From contig OZ017795.1 of NCBI GenBank assembly GCA_963969395.1, positions 5,022,001-5,086,000 of the forward strand: a DNA stretch of 64,000 bases, written 5' to 3'. A program made the translations under genes and the position numbers. This stretch comes from Pseudoscleropodium purum. Lineage: Eukaryota > Streptophyta > Bryopsida > Hypnales > Brachytheciaceae. Below the pieces are notes generated by a model. The model had not been told where the DNA came from. It saw only the letters and a program-made list of their open reading frames with translations, and searched no databases. Below are positions 26,130 to 37,500 of the stretch, in pieces. Position 1 is the first letter of the stretch; each line of letters starts with the position of its first letter.

Positions 26130-26295
26130 TGAAAAAATGACGTGGTGTTGATGTGGTAAAGGTGGTGCCACATCATTAGCTTTCATTAAAAAAAAATTAA
26201 AAAAAAGTGAAATTCCTCTCTAATTGCATTGGGGTAGTTGCAAGTAGTTTGAAACTCATAGCCATTACGAGGCCTAAAATTTGTTGTAATGCAAA
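25980..26295 (+). mobile_element. R2 MITE-like repeat, copy b, interrupted by (AT)n
   Basis: Contains the R2 landmarks AAAAAATTTGAACCTTG, GAGGGCCGTTAA, GACGTGGTG, GTGCCACATCATTAGC and AAAATTTGTTGTAATGC in order. The end words are imperfect inverted repeats of each other. An (AT)n run at 26,090-26,125 has expanded inside it. The inverted copy at 32,590-32,905 matches over the same span. No coding frame. Confidence 0.65.
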
Positions 26296-26299
26296 ATGT

Positions 26300-27700
26300 G
26301 ATGATGTGTTATTAAATGCAATTTCGAGGAGTATGAATTTTAATATTATGATTTACAAATCTCCATACAATTGGATCCACCATAGCAATGACCAATATTT
26401 ATTGATAAAAATCTGGATTCAAATTTGATAAGTTCCTTCTAAAACCAACTATAAATTGAATGTAAGTTAATTGAGTTTCAGAAGATTGTTTTCTTGCTAG
26501 TTATAACTTAATATAAATTTATAACTTCAGTATTTTTTTGAAAGATTTTATATTAATCAATTATTGAAAATATATTTTAATAATTATTTTTTGAACTATG
26601 ATAGTTAGTTTTTGAAATGAAACCTACTTGCATTCTTTGAATTATCAAATATTTACAAAGAAGAATATTGAAAATCCATATTATATGGATGTTTGGGAAC
26701 TAATTCAAGATTTATAGAAAAATGAATGGATAAAATTGGATGTTATAAAAAAATGGAGCAATTTTTGAATTCAAAACATTTAGGATAAGAAATTTTAAAT
26801 CATTCTATGAAATCTACCATTCAAATTGAAATTCACATTTATGAAGATAGGGCAAGACAAAAATGCTATAATCTTGTGATATGTGTTGTTAAGGTTTTGG
26901 GGCACAGAATCCCATAGTACAATTCTATAGTAGTGTAAGACAAATTGTAACATCAATTTTTTTAATCCTATAATGTGGGAGTGGTCACCATAGGAATCAA
27001 CACTTTAGATATTGTGTGCTTCATTTGGTTAAAATAAATCCAATAGTACTCGGAGGTTAGACTATCTTGCATGCAAGACTTGTGCTTTTCACATAAAATT
27101 CCAAGAATGATCATTTGCACTTCTATTTTACATAGGATTCTTTGTCACCCATTGGACATTTAGTGTCTGCAACGACATTCTGGGGTTGCAAACTTTATTA
27201 CTCCTCACTATATTAGAACCTCTCTAAAGTAATGCTCTCTAGAACAACCACTCTCTTTAAAGTAATATATATTGATCATTCAATCTCACCTTGAACCGCA
27301 TACAAACATCATTCTTGCAATGATCCTCCCTAATGTAATAACCTCTCTACTAAAACATAGTTAGCCTAATCTTGGTTATATTAAGGTAGCCTATTCTTAA
27401 AGTTGACCTTTTAAGAACTAATTGCATTTTGGGGGAAACTAGACTCTTTGGAACAATTTTCAATTTATTTTTATAGGAAGAAAGATGGAATTCATTGGCA
27501 TCTAACCCAAGTCATTTCATACTTTTTGGACCTTTGTAAAACTAATTACGAATTCTTGAAGTTGAAACACAATGGTTACTAACTAAAAGCACCCCCCCTT
27601 TCTGCAATGTACATTGTTAGTACATTAAAGAAAGCAAAATGTACCTCTATGTTTAAGTTTGTGATTGCTTTTCAAGCGGGGGCACTTTTTGAGCACCCTA
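26300..27700. other. AT-rich intergenic DNA with a duplicated block
   Basis: No gene is seen. The segment 27,075-27,185 is a diverged copy of 41,110-41,230, sharing GCAAGACTTGT, TTTGCACTTCT, TTACATA and GACATTTAGTGTCT / GACCACTTTCTGGTCT. This may be a shared repeat or a duplicated genic fragment. Confidence 0.45.
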
Positions 27701-28960
27701 CCATTACCTTATACTTTAGAGAGAGGTTCTAACTTACTGTAATGTATATTAACTTTTAGTGTGATGCAGTGAGCGAATGCGCTCGATGATTAAATCACAG
27801 TTTTGGCAAATGCACTTGACAATTAAATTACAGTTTTGACAAATGCCCCGTCCTTTAGTAGTTAAGCAAACCCAACAGTAAGGTAGTTCCATTATTTTCC
27901 AAACCAAAGAACAGGCCTCAGTGCCTCACCTTCCATTCTCGTCTCCTTTGCTGCCAATTGTTCAACAGCAAACCTCCAGGAGGCGAGCCCACTTCCCTTG
28001 CATCATGAGCAAAGGCTCTCAATCATATTGGGAAAGTGCACCTTACCCCACCCATTGTACCTACACTACTTGGAGCTAATTGAATTGAGACCCATGCAAG
28101 TCACATTGGGTAGTATGCAAACACAACAACAATCAAACCAACCGAACTAAACCATAGGCTAGCCTAAGGAGATGGCCATCCATCCGGTCGTCACGTTTCC
28201 AAACAATCTCAGCAATTCGTAGCTTTGCTCGTTTGCTAACTATCCAACCCTATATGCGTTAATTCCTATCGAATCCTTGCCTCTCCAACAAACCCTAAAG
28301 ACAAGCTTCCTTCCGAAATATCCAACATTAACAATCATACATTCACTGGTTTGACGGTCTTTGCATGGCTTCTGCATTGAAGAGCTCGACACTCGACTTG
28401 ATGATTGTCACTATTGAGGGCGAGGCAAGGCAAGGCAAAAGCTGCGGAGCCAAGACCTATACCCTAGGCTTGAATTTCCATCCCTTTGTTTACTGATTTC
28501 GTCTCCTCTTTCGAAGAGCCAGTTGATTTTTTAAGTTATTATTGCCAGGTGAAAAATGGAGTACAATAGTACCCAATTCCAATTTTGCAGTGAATGAAGT
28601 CTGGCACCCCAAGTTTTTTGTTTTTCTTATTATTTTCAGTCTGACTTGTTCATCATCACAATGATGATCATACCTATAAGTTATGTTAGTCCATTCCAAT
28701 ACACAAAAGCTCGACTCCTGGAAGGCTTTGGCTTACACCAGGGGGAGACCTCCACCAAGCAGTGATTGGTGGAGAGGACTGTAGCAGTGGGCATGGTCCA
28801 AGTGGGGTTTACACTTTGGCCAAGGCCCATGCCAGTTTTCATGAATGGAAAGTCCACTTGGAAGCCCCACATGGACAACATAGATACAGTAGTGTTTATG
28901 CCGGTTACAAAAGTTTAGTTTTTTTTTCATAACCACCTCGTTGAGATATCGGCTTAAGTT
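27700..28960. other. GC-richer island, gene relic or LTR remnant
   Basis: Composition is raised, with a 34-base direct repeat near 27,780-27,850 (AATTAAATTACAGTTTTG-type). Overlapping minus frames at 28,490-28,936 have retroelement-like wording (CKPKPSRSRAFVYWNGL) but no motif I can name. No TG...CA boundaries or target duplications were found. Confidence 0.3.
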
Positions 28961-31020
28961 AATGAATTTTCAAAAGACCATGACGGGTTAAAAGTCTAAC
29001 AGCCATAGGTTTTGTTTATTCAATTGATCTCATGGTTCACACTATTAGATTTAATAATAACTAGATATGGCCCGCCCTATAGTCTCTCTTGGATTTACAC
29101 CGAGATGATGTCGAATATATCATCACTATTTTTTGCCTTGGGATTATTACTTTCTATGGTCACATCTAACAAGTGGGGATTCTTGGAGTGCATGTGAATT
29201 TGGGTTCAATCCTAGTGTAAACCGGACCTTAGTGAAGTAGATAGATCCATTGTGGACCAAAGCCCAATTCAGATCCCTAGTTTTGAATCCAATTCCATTC
29301 TTTTGCATCCTAATATAGTAAAACCTACATAGAATGTGCAATTGAAAATCATTTAGAGTTTTAAGAGAGCCACACCTTGGATCAACTACAGAAAGCTATG
29401 AAATCTTGTTTTGACCATTTATTTAATATATCTTTTATTTTTCTAAAATGAGTTGACCAAAATACATATACGATAATTTCATTATTTTGCCATTTTTTTT
29501 GGAAAATCCAATAAATGCAATTGTGTACAATGACCAAATGGTCTATAGTGGGCTTCCTTCCTTATTTACATATATGGGATTGAAACTTATACAAGAATTT
29601 GCAATGGATGTTAGGTTGTGCTAAGGTAAGGTATTCCATCCTTAACCTCTCAAGTTCATTGTAGTGTAGAAATTTTGGAGAAAATATACAATAGTTTTTA
29701 AATTTTGTTAATCCTTTGATTTTCTCTTGTTCTATAGTCTCGAAGGTGTTAAACAATAGATTTTACCGGTCATTTAAGATTTACTATGGGTTTTTCATCC
29801 ATGGAATTGTAGAGGTGGATGAATGGGGTGTGGTCTATAGGGACGATTAGTAGTTGCTTGTGAATTAGGTGAAAACTATTGTGCACAACTTCTTTTTTCT
29901 TAGTTTGGAGAAGCAATCCAGAGCTCCTGCAACGGTGAGGCTGGCAGTGGGTGAGAGATAGTTTTATGGTTTTGTGATCGCAACTAATTGAGAGAATTAA
30001 TTGCGATAGTGTTTGAGTAGGTAGCTGTGGTAGTTGAGATCTGTGTGAGGTTATGGATAGTTGGATCGATTGTACATGTGTTAGAGATAATGAAATGAGA
30101 TTCTATTGTAAAATTCTATATTAAAATTGTGCTGGAATTGTGTGAATTCAATTTGAGTTTGATGTGTAATTGTGCACATGTTGAATCTGAATGATTTGAA
30201 TCTATTACAATTTCATGAGGGGGTTGTGATGTGTGAATTTCAATTGTGTGTAACCTACACGGAGAAAAGTATGAATCAATTGTAGTTGCTAGAGTTTGAA
30301 TTGAGTGATAGATTTATGAGTTTAATGCGGAATATATTATCAATTGTGTTTTAGTATGTCAATGCTATCTAAGTGCTCGTTAGAAATATTAATTATAGTA
30401 TCAGACTAGGAATTTTAATTGCAACAGATGATGGTAGAATCAATAGGAATTGAATTGACATATGTGTTGTAATAGTTCTATAGTTGAGATGCACATCAAT
30501 TCAATAAAATGAGCGGAATCTATAGGAATGTAAATAGATGCACATTCTATCGTGGGAAGAACTATGCAAAGACTGATTGTGGAAGTTCTATAGCCGATTT
30601 GGAAAAGCAATTGGAGCTTGAGTAGAAAAAAACAAACGAATACAATCAACCATCTATTGAAGTTGACAAGATTAAATCACAAAGTGGAATCATGGTTAAA
30701 GCAAAAGAGAATTAGGAGCAATAGATTCTGGTTGGTGAGAAGTGATGGAGCAATGGAAGGAAGGAAGCTATAAGACCCTACTAGCAAGTTGATAAGTTCT
30801 CAACTTTGGCTTTAAATATAATAAATTGGTCTATCTATTGTGGTTGTGAAGTTAGAAATTCCTTATCTCTTTCAATTATGCATGACTATGGGTGAAATTA
30901 AGTCTATGATTCCATAAGAATCACCATAGATTTCCATACCTCCTTGAGAACAAACTTAATCTATAGGAAGTTTATTATAATTAAATCCATAGTAAAAAAC
31001 CAACCTACATTCATTCATGT
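28961..31020. other. AT-rich intergenic DNA, no gene seen
   Basis: Short frames only. The stretch 29,820-30,400 is rich in TTGTGTG and GAATTG words but shows no tandem period or codon signal. Confidence 0.45.
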
Positions 31021-31920
31021 TTAGAGGTCCAAAATTGCTTTAAAATGTTAGTCTCCAAAGCAAGGCTAAAATCTTCATCTATACTTATTTTTTGACAAAT
31101 TCAACAATAGGATACTTTAGTCAGCTTGTTAAAGTATACCTTGAGTTCCTCAAACAGAATAAAAAAACCTTACCGATTGCAAGATTACAATGCTTGAATT
31201 TTTTTAAAGTATTTTCAATTCCTCTTGAATGGTTAAATTTCATCTTTCAAACTTTTTCCCCCAAAGTGTATATTAGATCCTACAATTTGCAACTCTTGAC
31301 AGTGTGTTGAAGAAATTTGTTGGGAATACATACAAAAAATTTCAATTTTTTTTTTCATATTTGTACTTGAAGAAATTGGTAAGTAGAAAGAAGTAGAGAA
31401 TGATTTAAAATACTAAATTGTTAAGAATCTAGTTATGGAATTGAAAAATGCCATTCCCAATGGTTGTAGTTAGAATAAACAATCTACATCTAATAATTAC
31501 CTATTTATTTTCAAAATATTAAAAATCGAATGAAATAAAGGATTTCAAAGTTTATTTTAGAATAGAACTTTGATAACTACTTGCAAACTAAAACTTCTCA
31601 TAACTTTCATCTCATTAATGAAATATGGAATGATTTAAAGCTTTCTATGTATATATAAATTTAAAGAAACAATTTCAACTTTTAATTTATGAAAAAAGTG
31701 ATTTTTTTTAGCTACTTGTAAAAATTGTTTAGGTTCCCAAAGAAACTACATATCATACAATAACCTTTTAACCATGTTGTTAGAAGTTATGAAAATTGTT
31801 GTGCCTTAGAACTACTTTTTGAACACATATTGTGTGAAAATTTCAAAGATTTTTTTTTTCTGTAAATAGATGCTTGAAAATTTTATGTTACTCCCAAATG
31901 CTAGGTTGCCCTCAAATGCT
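31021..31920 (-). mobile_element. R1 dispersed element, copy d (inverted)
   Basis: The reverse complement follows copy c closely: the segment 31,055-31,130 (CAAAGCAAGG...CAGCTTGTT) is the inverse of 19,450-19,535. The interior carries inverted R1 landmarks such as CATAACTTTCATCTCATTAATGA. Its far end runs directly into a TAGAAGTACC-type MITE terminus at 31,924, exactly as in copy e. Confidence 0.6.
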
Positions 31921-31923
31921 ATA

Positions 31924-32552
31924 GTAGAAGTACCTATTTCGGATAAGCCCCCTATAATTGCTTTATGAGTTGATCTATTGTGGACGATAGTTGAATGCAC
32001 TATTTAGTAAAAAAGTTTTATTGTCAATTTGAAATGACCCTAAACTACCCTGGGTGATGGGACAAGTGGAAGGGGCCTCTAGGTGCATCCATGAGGTTGC
32101 CAGTTCAATTCCCCTTGCCGACTTAGCTCGCATAGTGATCTTGTTTGTGTCCCTCTTTTGTATGATGGCAAGGGGGCCTATGGCGTGTAATCCCGATTAA
32201 AATTCCAGTAGCTATAGATGTTGTGTCGTGTTACTCCTCACTACAACCCTTGAAGGTTGTATGTTTAAAAAAAAAAGAAAAGAAAGATTAATTGTTTGTA
32301 CCTTTTTGGCTTGAAAAAAATGTCAAAGCTAATTATAATAAGTGAGTTTATAAGATTAGAATACGTCTAGATGACAAATCCACCTTTAAATTGAATAAAA
32401 TATTCATTTGAAGAGGGAAAATTTGATTTTTTTGGGCATTTTTCCTCATACTTATTTGTACACACATTGAATTCAATTTCTCCATGACTTTTCCACATCA
32501 TATAGTTTGAAATGCTTAAGTTATCTAAAATAGGTACTTTTACCTTATTTGG
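31924..32552. mobile_element. TAGAAGTACC-type MITE, interrupted by a SINE
   Basis: Left end TAGAAGTACCTATTTCGGAT and inverted right end AAAAGTACCTATTTTAGAT are terminal inverted repeats of about 22 bases. The same ends bound 44,033-44,408. The two match internally (TATTGTGGAC, TGAATGCACT, TTGTTTGTACC, inverted relative to each other). This copy is about 258 bases longer because a SINE-like unit sits inside it. Confidence 0.65.
32025..32282 (+). mobile_element. tRNA-derived SINE-like insertion (258 bp) nested in a MITE
   Basis: The unit interrupts the MITE at a point where the copy at 44,033-44,408 is continuous. It is flanked by AAAGTTTTATTGT (32,012-32,024) and AAAGATTAATTGT (32,283-32,295), a 13-base duplication with two mismatches, and ends in an A-rich tail from 32,267. 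Near its start are words resembling RNA polymerase III boxes: TGATGGGACAAGTGG (A-box-like) and CCAGTTCAATTCC (B-box-like), spaced as in tRNA-derived SINEs. Family unknown. Confidence 0.65.
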
Positions 32553-32589
32553 TCTTGTATGGGTTTAAACATCCAAATAAGCATACGAA

Positions 32590-32905
32590 TTTAGTGTTTT
32601 GCATTAGGCAAAATTTCAACCTTCGGGAGGTCTTTGAGTTTTGATCCCATAGTGCAATTAAAGAAAAAAATAGAACTATTTATTATTTATTATTTTAATT
32701 TAGCATTTGATGTGCCACATCAACATTACGTCAGGTTTCACTATTTCTTAAACTATTTTAATTATTTTTAATAATTTATTTTTTCAAAAAATATATTTCA
32801 AAATTTAAATTTTTTTTTTTTTTTCTATACTTGCACCATGGGGGGTTGAAAAATGAAAGTTTAATGGCCCTCCCAAGGTTCAAATTTTTCCTAATGCCCT
32901 CTTAT
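32590..32905 (-). mobile_element. R2 MITE-like repeat, copy c (inverted)
   Basis: Read on the minus strand it starts GCATTAGGAAAAATTTGAAC, then GGGAGGGCCATTAA, and later TGATGTGGCACATCA, matching copy b word for word in order. A T-run of about 16 bases at 32,808-32,823 lies where copy b has A-rich sequence and (AT)n. No coding frame. Confidence 0.6.
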
Positions 32906-33290
32906 ACTAGTTGTTGCTCTTTGTGGAAGGGATTCTCTTATTAAGTTCGGCTATTTGTTTTGTTTTGTTTGTTTTTTATGTTGAGATCTCCCGGACTATG
33001 CATCTCTTGTTTGCGTGTTTAGTATCGTCAAAAAGCCCTCGATGAGGAGGGGTGCATGGCCTTGGTATCGTGGTGTTCCGACCTAGGGCGTGAAAATGAT
33101 TGAATTTTGGAGTTTTCATGAATTTAAAAAAATTAGAAAATTATTTTTACTTTTGTTTTGACCATGGCAACGGCACGGGGCAAACTAGTTACAATGAAAT
33201 GAAAGCAAGGCTTGAGCACTTGAATTGCGTGTCCAAACAAAAAGGAAAAGAAGCCCCGGGATTGGGGAAGTAAGAAGGAGTGCCGGTCCC

Positions 33291-33313
33291 GGGGGTCGGG
33301 GTGGGGGTGGGGG
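33291..33313 (+). promoter_or_regulatory. Potential G-quadruplex upstream of the PHL-like gene
   Basis: Four runs of four or five G separated by one or two bases (GGGGGTCGGGGTGGGGGTGG then GGG) satisfy the usual G-quadruplex pattern on the plus strand, about 370 bases before the TATA box. The region 33,240-33,680 is very GC-rich and also holds tandem GGGCCCA words near 33,522-33,545. Whether it folds or regulates is inference. Confidence 0.55.
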
Positions 33314-33680
33314 CTCGGTCCCTGCAGTGGGTCTCTGGGCTTCTGGGGTCGGGGTGGGCTCCTATTGTTGGCACGCCTTCCAGGCTGGTGTAGTGGTTTA
33401 TTGTTTGACTGCATCTCAAGGTAACTCATGCAACCAGGCCCATCATAGCATAAACTTACTGTACGCTACAGTCGTCCAGTACAGTAGTGAATCCAGCCAG
33501 CCACCCCTCCCTCCATCCAGGGCCCAGGGCCCAGGGCCCAAGGCCCACCCCACCGGGGGCCCGTCGCTGCCTGCCCCTTCGGTCCCTCCCCTCCGTCCCT
33601 AGCACCCGTGGGTCACGCTCCTCCTGGCTGGACTGGACCCCAGGAGCCAGGACAGGACAGTCGTCGAGCCCCCGGCCCTC

Positions 33681-33686
33681 TATAAA
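33681..33686 (+). promoter_or_regulatory. TATA box of the PHL-like gene
   Basis: CTATAAACC is the only good TATA word in the GC-rich promoter and is followed by a CT-rich stretch (CCCAGCTTTCCCTTTTCTCC) typical of a plant initiator region. Transcription would start near 33,710, giving a 5' leader of about 790 bases before splicing. Confidence 0.6.
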
Positions 33687-33709
33687 CCATCGCCCACCTC
33701 CCAGCTTTC

Positions 33710-34503
33710 CCTTTTCTCCGCTCTCATCAAGGCTCATCACTCGCCCCTTTAGCTTCCCCGCTCGGATCATTGCCGCTCACTAACTTAGTGACTGCCCAAT
33801 TCTCAGTCCGCGTTTCTCGATTGTGCGACACTCGTGGGGACTCACTCACTACACTACTGGTGGAGGAGGAGGAGGAAGAAGGAGAAGAAGAAGAAGAAGA
33901 AGCCAAGGCTGTGATCTCTCTCTTCAAGGTGCCGCAGGACTCCAGTAGTACGGGATCGCATCTACCGCCAGTCACGTCGAATTATTCCCCAGCCCAGCGA
34001 CTAGTGTCAGACTGTCCTGTCCCGAAACGAAATTCGACCAGCTCCAGCCAGGCTTGAATCACTCCAATTTGTGCGCACGCACAAGAGGGGACTGGAGGAT
34101 CATTCGTGGCGGCAGTTTTTCAGAAGGTTCCAGTGTTACATTCTGGTATGCACGTGCACTTGGTTGGGAAGAGTCTGAAAGCGAGAGTGCGGATGTTTCG
34201 GGGTTGGGTTGGGTATCGGATGAGTTGCGGAGTTTTGCTGGGTGGCTGATTTGAGTGTGGTGGTGGTGTTTTTGTTTTGGGTTGGATTGCAGGAAGGTGT
34301 GCTGGTCGAAGGCCCAGTCCGTGAACGCTTGAATTTGGAGCCATGGATATTGTATAGACGACCGCCGCGGTTTGATCTGGGTGTACGGGATACTGTTTTG
34401 TGTGTTTCTCCAGGGGTGGGGTTGGAATTCGGATCAGTGTGTGGTGGGATCGTTAATTCTGGGAGTTTTTTGGTGACCGTGTTCGGGTAGCACAGCAGTC
34501 ACG
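33710..34503 (+). other. 5' UTR of the PHL-like gene with probable intron
   Basis: The leader contains a GGA/GAA purine tract at 33,862-33,902. A good splice donor (CTG/GTATGC at 34,146) pairs with a good acceptor (GGATTGCAG ending at 34,292) for a 147-base leader intron. A second acceptor (TTTCTCCAG, ending near 34,412) is possible. The frame at 33,770-34,057 begins with TTG and lacks any ATG, so it is leader, not protein. Confidence 0.5.
34343..34357 (+). promoter_or_regulatory. Mini upstream ORF (four codons) in the PHL-like leader
   Basis: ATGGATATTGTATAG encodes Met-Asp-Ile-Val and stops 146 bases before the main ATG. If the leader intron 34,146-34,292 is removed I see no other ATG in the leader. 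Use of the second acceptor near 34,412 would splice it out, so alternative splicing could switch the uORF on or off. Function is inference. Confidence 0.5.
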
Positions 34504-37500
34504 ATGTTTCAGATGAAGAAGTACATGAGTCCCGGGACGTTTCAGCCGCGGCCGCAGCCCGGCGCAGTGTACATGCCGCAGGACAAGCTGCAATCGCCGT
34601 ACGGTAGCGCGATGAATGGCGGTGACATGGTACCGCTCAGCCCCGCCGATCCCAAGCCGCGCCTGCGATGGACGCCGGAGCTTCACGAGCGCTTCGTCGA
34701 CGCCGTCACGCAGCTGGGCGGGGCGGATAGTAAGTCACCACTCACCATTCTCACCGCCCTCACTCCACACTAATTCACTGATCCAGCTTTACGGGTGACC
34801 CGAGTGGTAGTACTAATTTGTACAACAAAGTGGGCTTCTAATGACGGTACTAGAAAGTGCGTGAATCCCTGTGAGAGTCTCGAGTACATTACAGTACCAC
34901 TGACCCAATTTTGTGACGTGTTCATTGGCCACCCGTACTCCGCAGTGAGGTTTTGATTTTGGTACTGGCAATGGATCTGCAAGGTCGCTCCTTTGTGAAA
35001 TTTTTCGGCACGTGCACGTTAAAAATTATGCTTTGTTTGGGAGAGGAATATAGGGTTTCAAAAGCGGTGGTTTGGGTACTAAGTTTGGCACTGAGTTTCG
35101 TACTAGCGTTTGTCGTAGAAAGCTGGTGACCAGACGTGCACCAGCTTGAGCTTGAATGTTGAATATGGGTCTGTGCTGGGTCAATTGGCGAGATTTTGGA
35201 GAAGGGGTGCACAGACAAGTGGGAGTCATTTGGAACGATTTTCCTATCGTGCTTCCTACGACTGTGGAAGGGGTTGTCAATCCCGAGGGATCAACTGTGG
35301 TGTGCAATTTGTAGCCTTTCTTTTGAGTGACGTGTGAGATTCGAAAGACGTCGTGCACACCGAAAAGCGTTTTATGATCAGTCTTGTTGGTGAGTGTACA
35401 GTGTCGAGTTTAAAAAGAAGGTTGTCTCACGATGGTGAGTTCGTCATCATCGAGTGCGGTAACTGATTAGAGTGGCCTACCATACTTTTTCGTCACTTGC
35501 TACTTTTCTTTTGACATCATTCTTGGAACCAAAGTCACTCTAATTTATTTATTTTTTGTTGAGGTCTGTACTTATCTTCCAGTTGGACCACCTTGTTGTA
35601 ACTAAGTTGTAATAGTTCAAAGCTTGTGCCTGTACTGTGTCGTTGATTTCGTTAATCTTTCTGTTAACGCTCCTGTTATCTTCTGCTTTGGTTTGCAGAG
35701 GCAACTCCTAAATCCGTGATGCGCATCATGGGCGTGAAAGGGTTGACTCTTTACCACTTAAAGAGCCATCTTCAGGTATATAATTACACGTTTCCTTCCC
35801 CTCACGTGATTTCAGATATTCGTGTATCGTGTAGTATTGCGGTTGCTTGGTCTGGCTAGTGTTTGAGAGGCCTTCGACGTACAAGCCTGGAAATTTATAT
35901 TGGACTGATAGTGATTATGGATCTGCAGAAGTACAGGCTTGGAAAGCAGCTCAATAGAGATGCACACCTTCTTGGATCGAGTAAAGATGGGGGTAAGGCT
36001 CTTCACATTCAAATTTATGCTCTTGTGATTCGTACCTTGTAGATACTTGTTTTGTCTCTTGCAGAATTGCACTAGGAGTGTTAAGTTACTACTGAATCGA
36101 TGTCGGTACACAAATTGGTTGGCATCAAAGCGAATCAGTGACGGTTAGATACTTAGACGGTTATGTAAAGTCAGTTAAACCTCGTTACTGTTTTCTTAAC
36201 AGATTCTCCAAGTGGGCGATCAAATTCCCTTTCAGACGGTACCTTGTCAACTCAAAAATCTCAAGAGTAAGTACCCGCACTATGAATTATTAATCACTTC
36301 TCCTCGAATTTAGACTTTCGCTTTTCCGTGACTAACCATTGCGTATTCCTGTGAGGGCTACATGGTGGGGTCACACCTTTGAATGTCAATCATGGGGATA
36401 TTTCTTTCCCACTTGAACAAAAGATTGTTTCTTACTCTACCGATAGAGAAAAGGTCAGCTGGTCTTGAAACCGTTTCAATTAACTGATGCGTAATTCGTT
36501 CTGTGACAGTGGCATGCAAATGACGGATGCGATACAATTACAGCTGGAAGTGCAGCAGCGGTTACAAGATCAACTAGAGGTACCTAGTCAGACATGCTTC
36601 CTTCCCATGGCTCCTTTGACGCAACTCTCCTGTTCATTCCTGAATTCCATGGATACAACTGTTCGATTCAATCCAATCCAGAGTTTGTTCCCATATCAAG
36701 AAGAGCATATGCAAAGCCAATCTCCATCTATAAGGACATATTCTTGAAGAACATATTGTTGATGTCCGTATGCAGAACATAATCTCCATCTAGAACATAT
36801 TCTTGAAGAACATATTCAGAACATGACCTCCATTTACATGAACATAAAATTGACTCTACTTTCATGGTACCGCGGAAATCTTATTCGAACCTTAGGTGCA
36901 GAGACACCTCCAAATGCGCATCGAGGCGCAAGGCAAGTACCTGCAGTCCATTCTGGAGAAGGCGAAAGAGACGCTGGCTGGCCACACCTCCGACTCACCA
37001 GGCTTGGAGGCGGCACACGCGGAGCTCACGGAGCTCGCTTCAAAAGTGACGACCGTGGGCATGATTCCTTCGGGATTCTCGAACCTGGGCATGCCTGGAC
37101 TCGCTCAACCAGACCCCCTCATGTCGATGCACCAACTGCCTAGACAACCGTCCCGAAACTCGGATTCTTCGTCACAGAAGAGCTTCCTCACGAATCTCAC
37201 GGGGAACAATGAAGACAGTGGGGGAGTTTCGGGAAGCGGCGAGCCTCATGGGCCTACCGGTAGGTCATTCTTACACATTACAAGTACTGGTTTGCATCTC
37301 AATCATATTATAAGCTACTAATTACTGAGGGACTAAAAACTAGTGTTGGGCGGATATAGTACAAGGGTATCTCAAATCTAAACCTCGAGGAGAATGAAGA
37401 TATCCTTTATGTATGTACGGCACAAGGGAGTTTTAAGAGTTGAGCATCATGGCAATGAATCGGAGTTTACCACCTTGGCGGTGGTTGTGGTTCAATTGAG

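Noticed and set aside
33770..34057. 95-codon frame with an acidic Glu run upstream of the PHL-like start
   Set aside because: It starts with TTG, has no ATG, and the Glu run is just the GAA/GGA tract in the transcribed leader.
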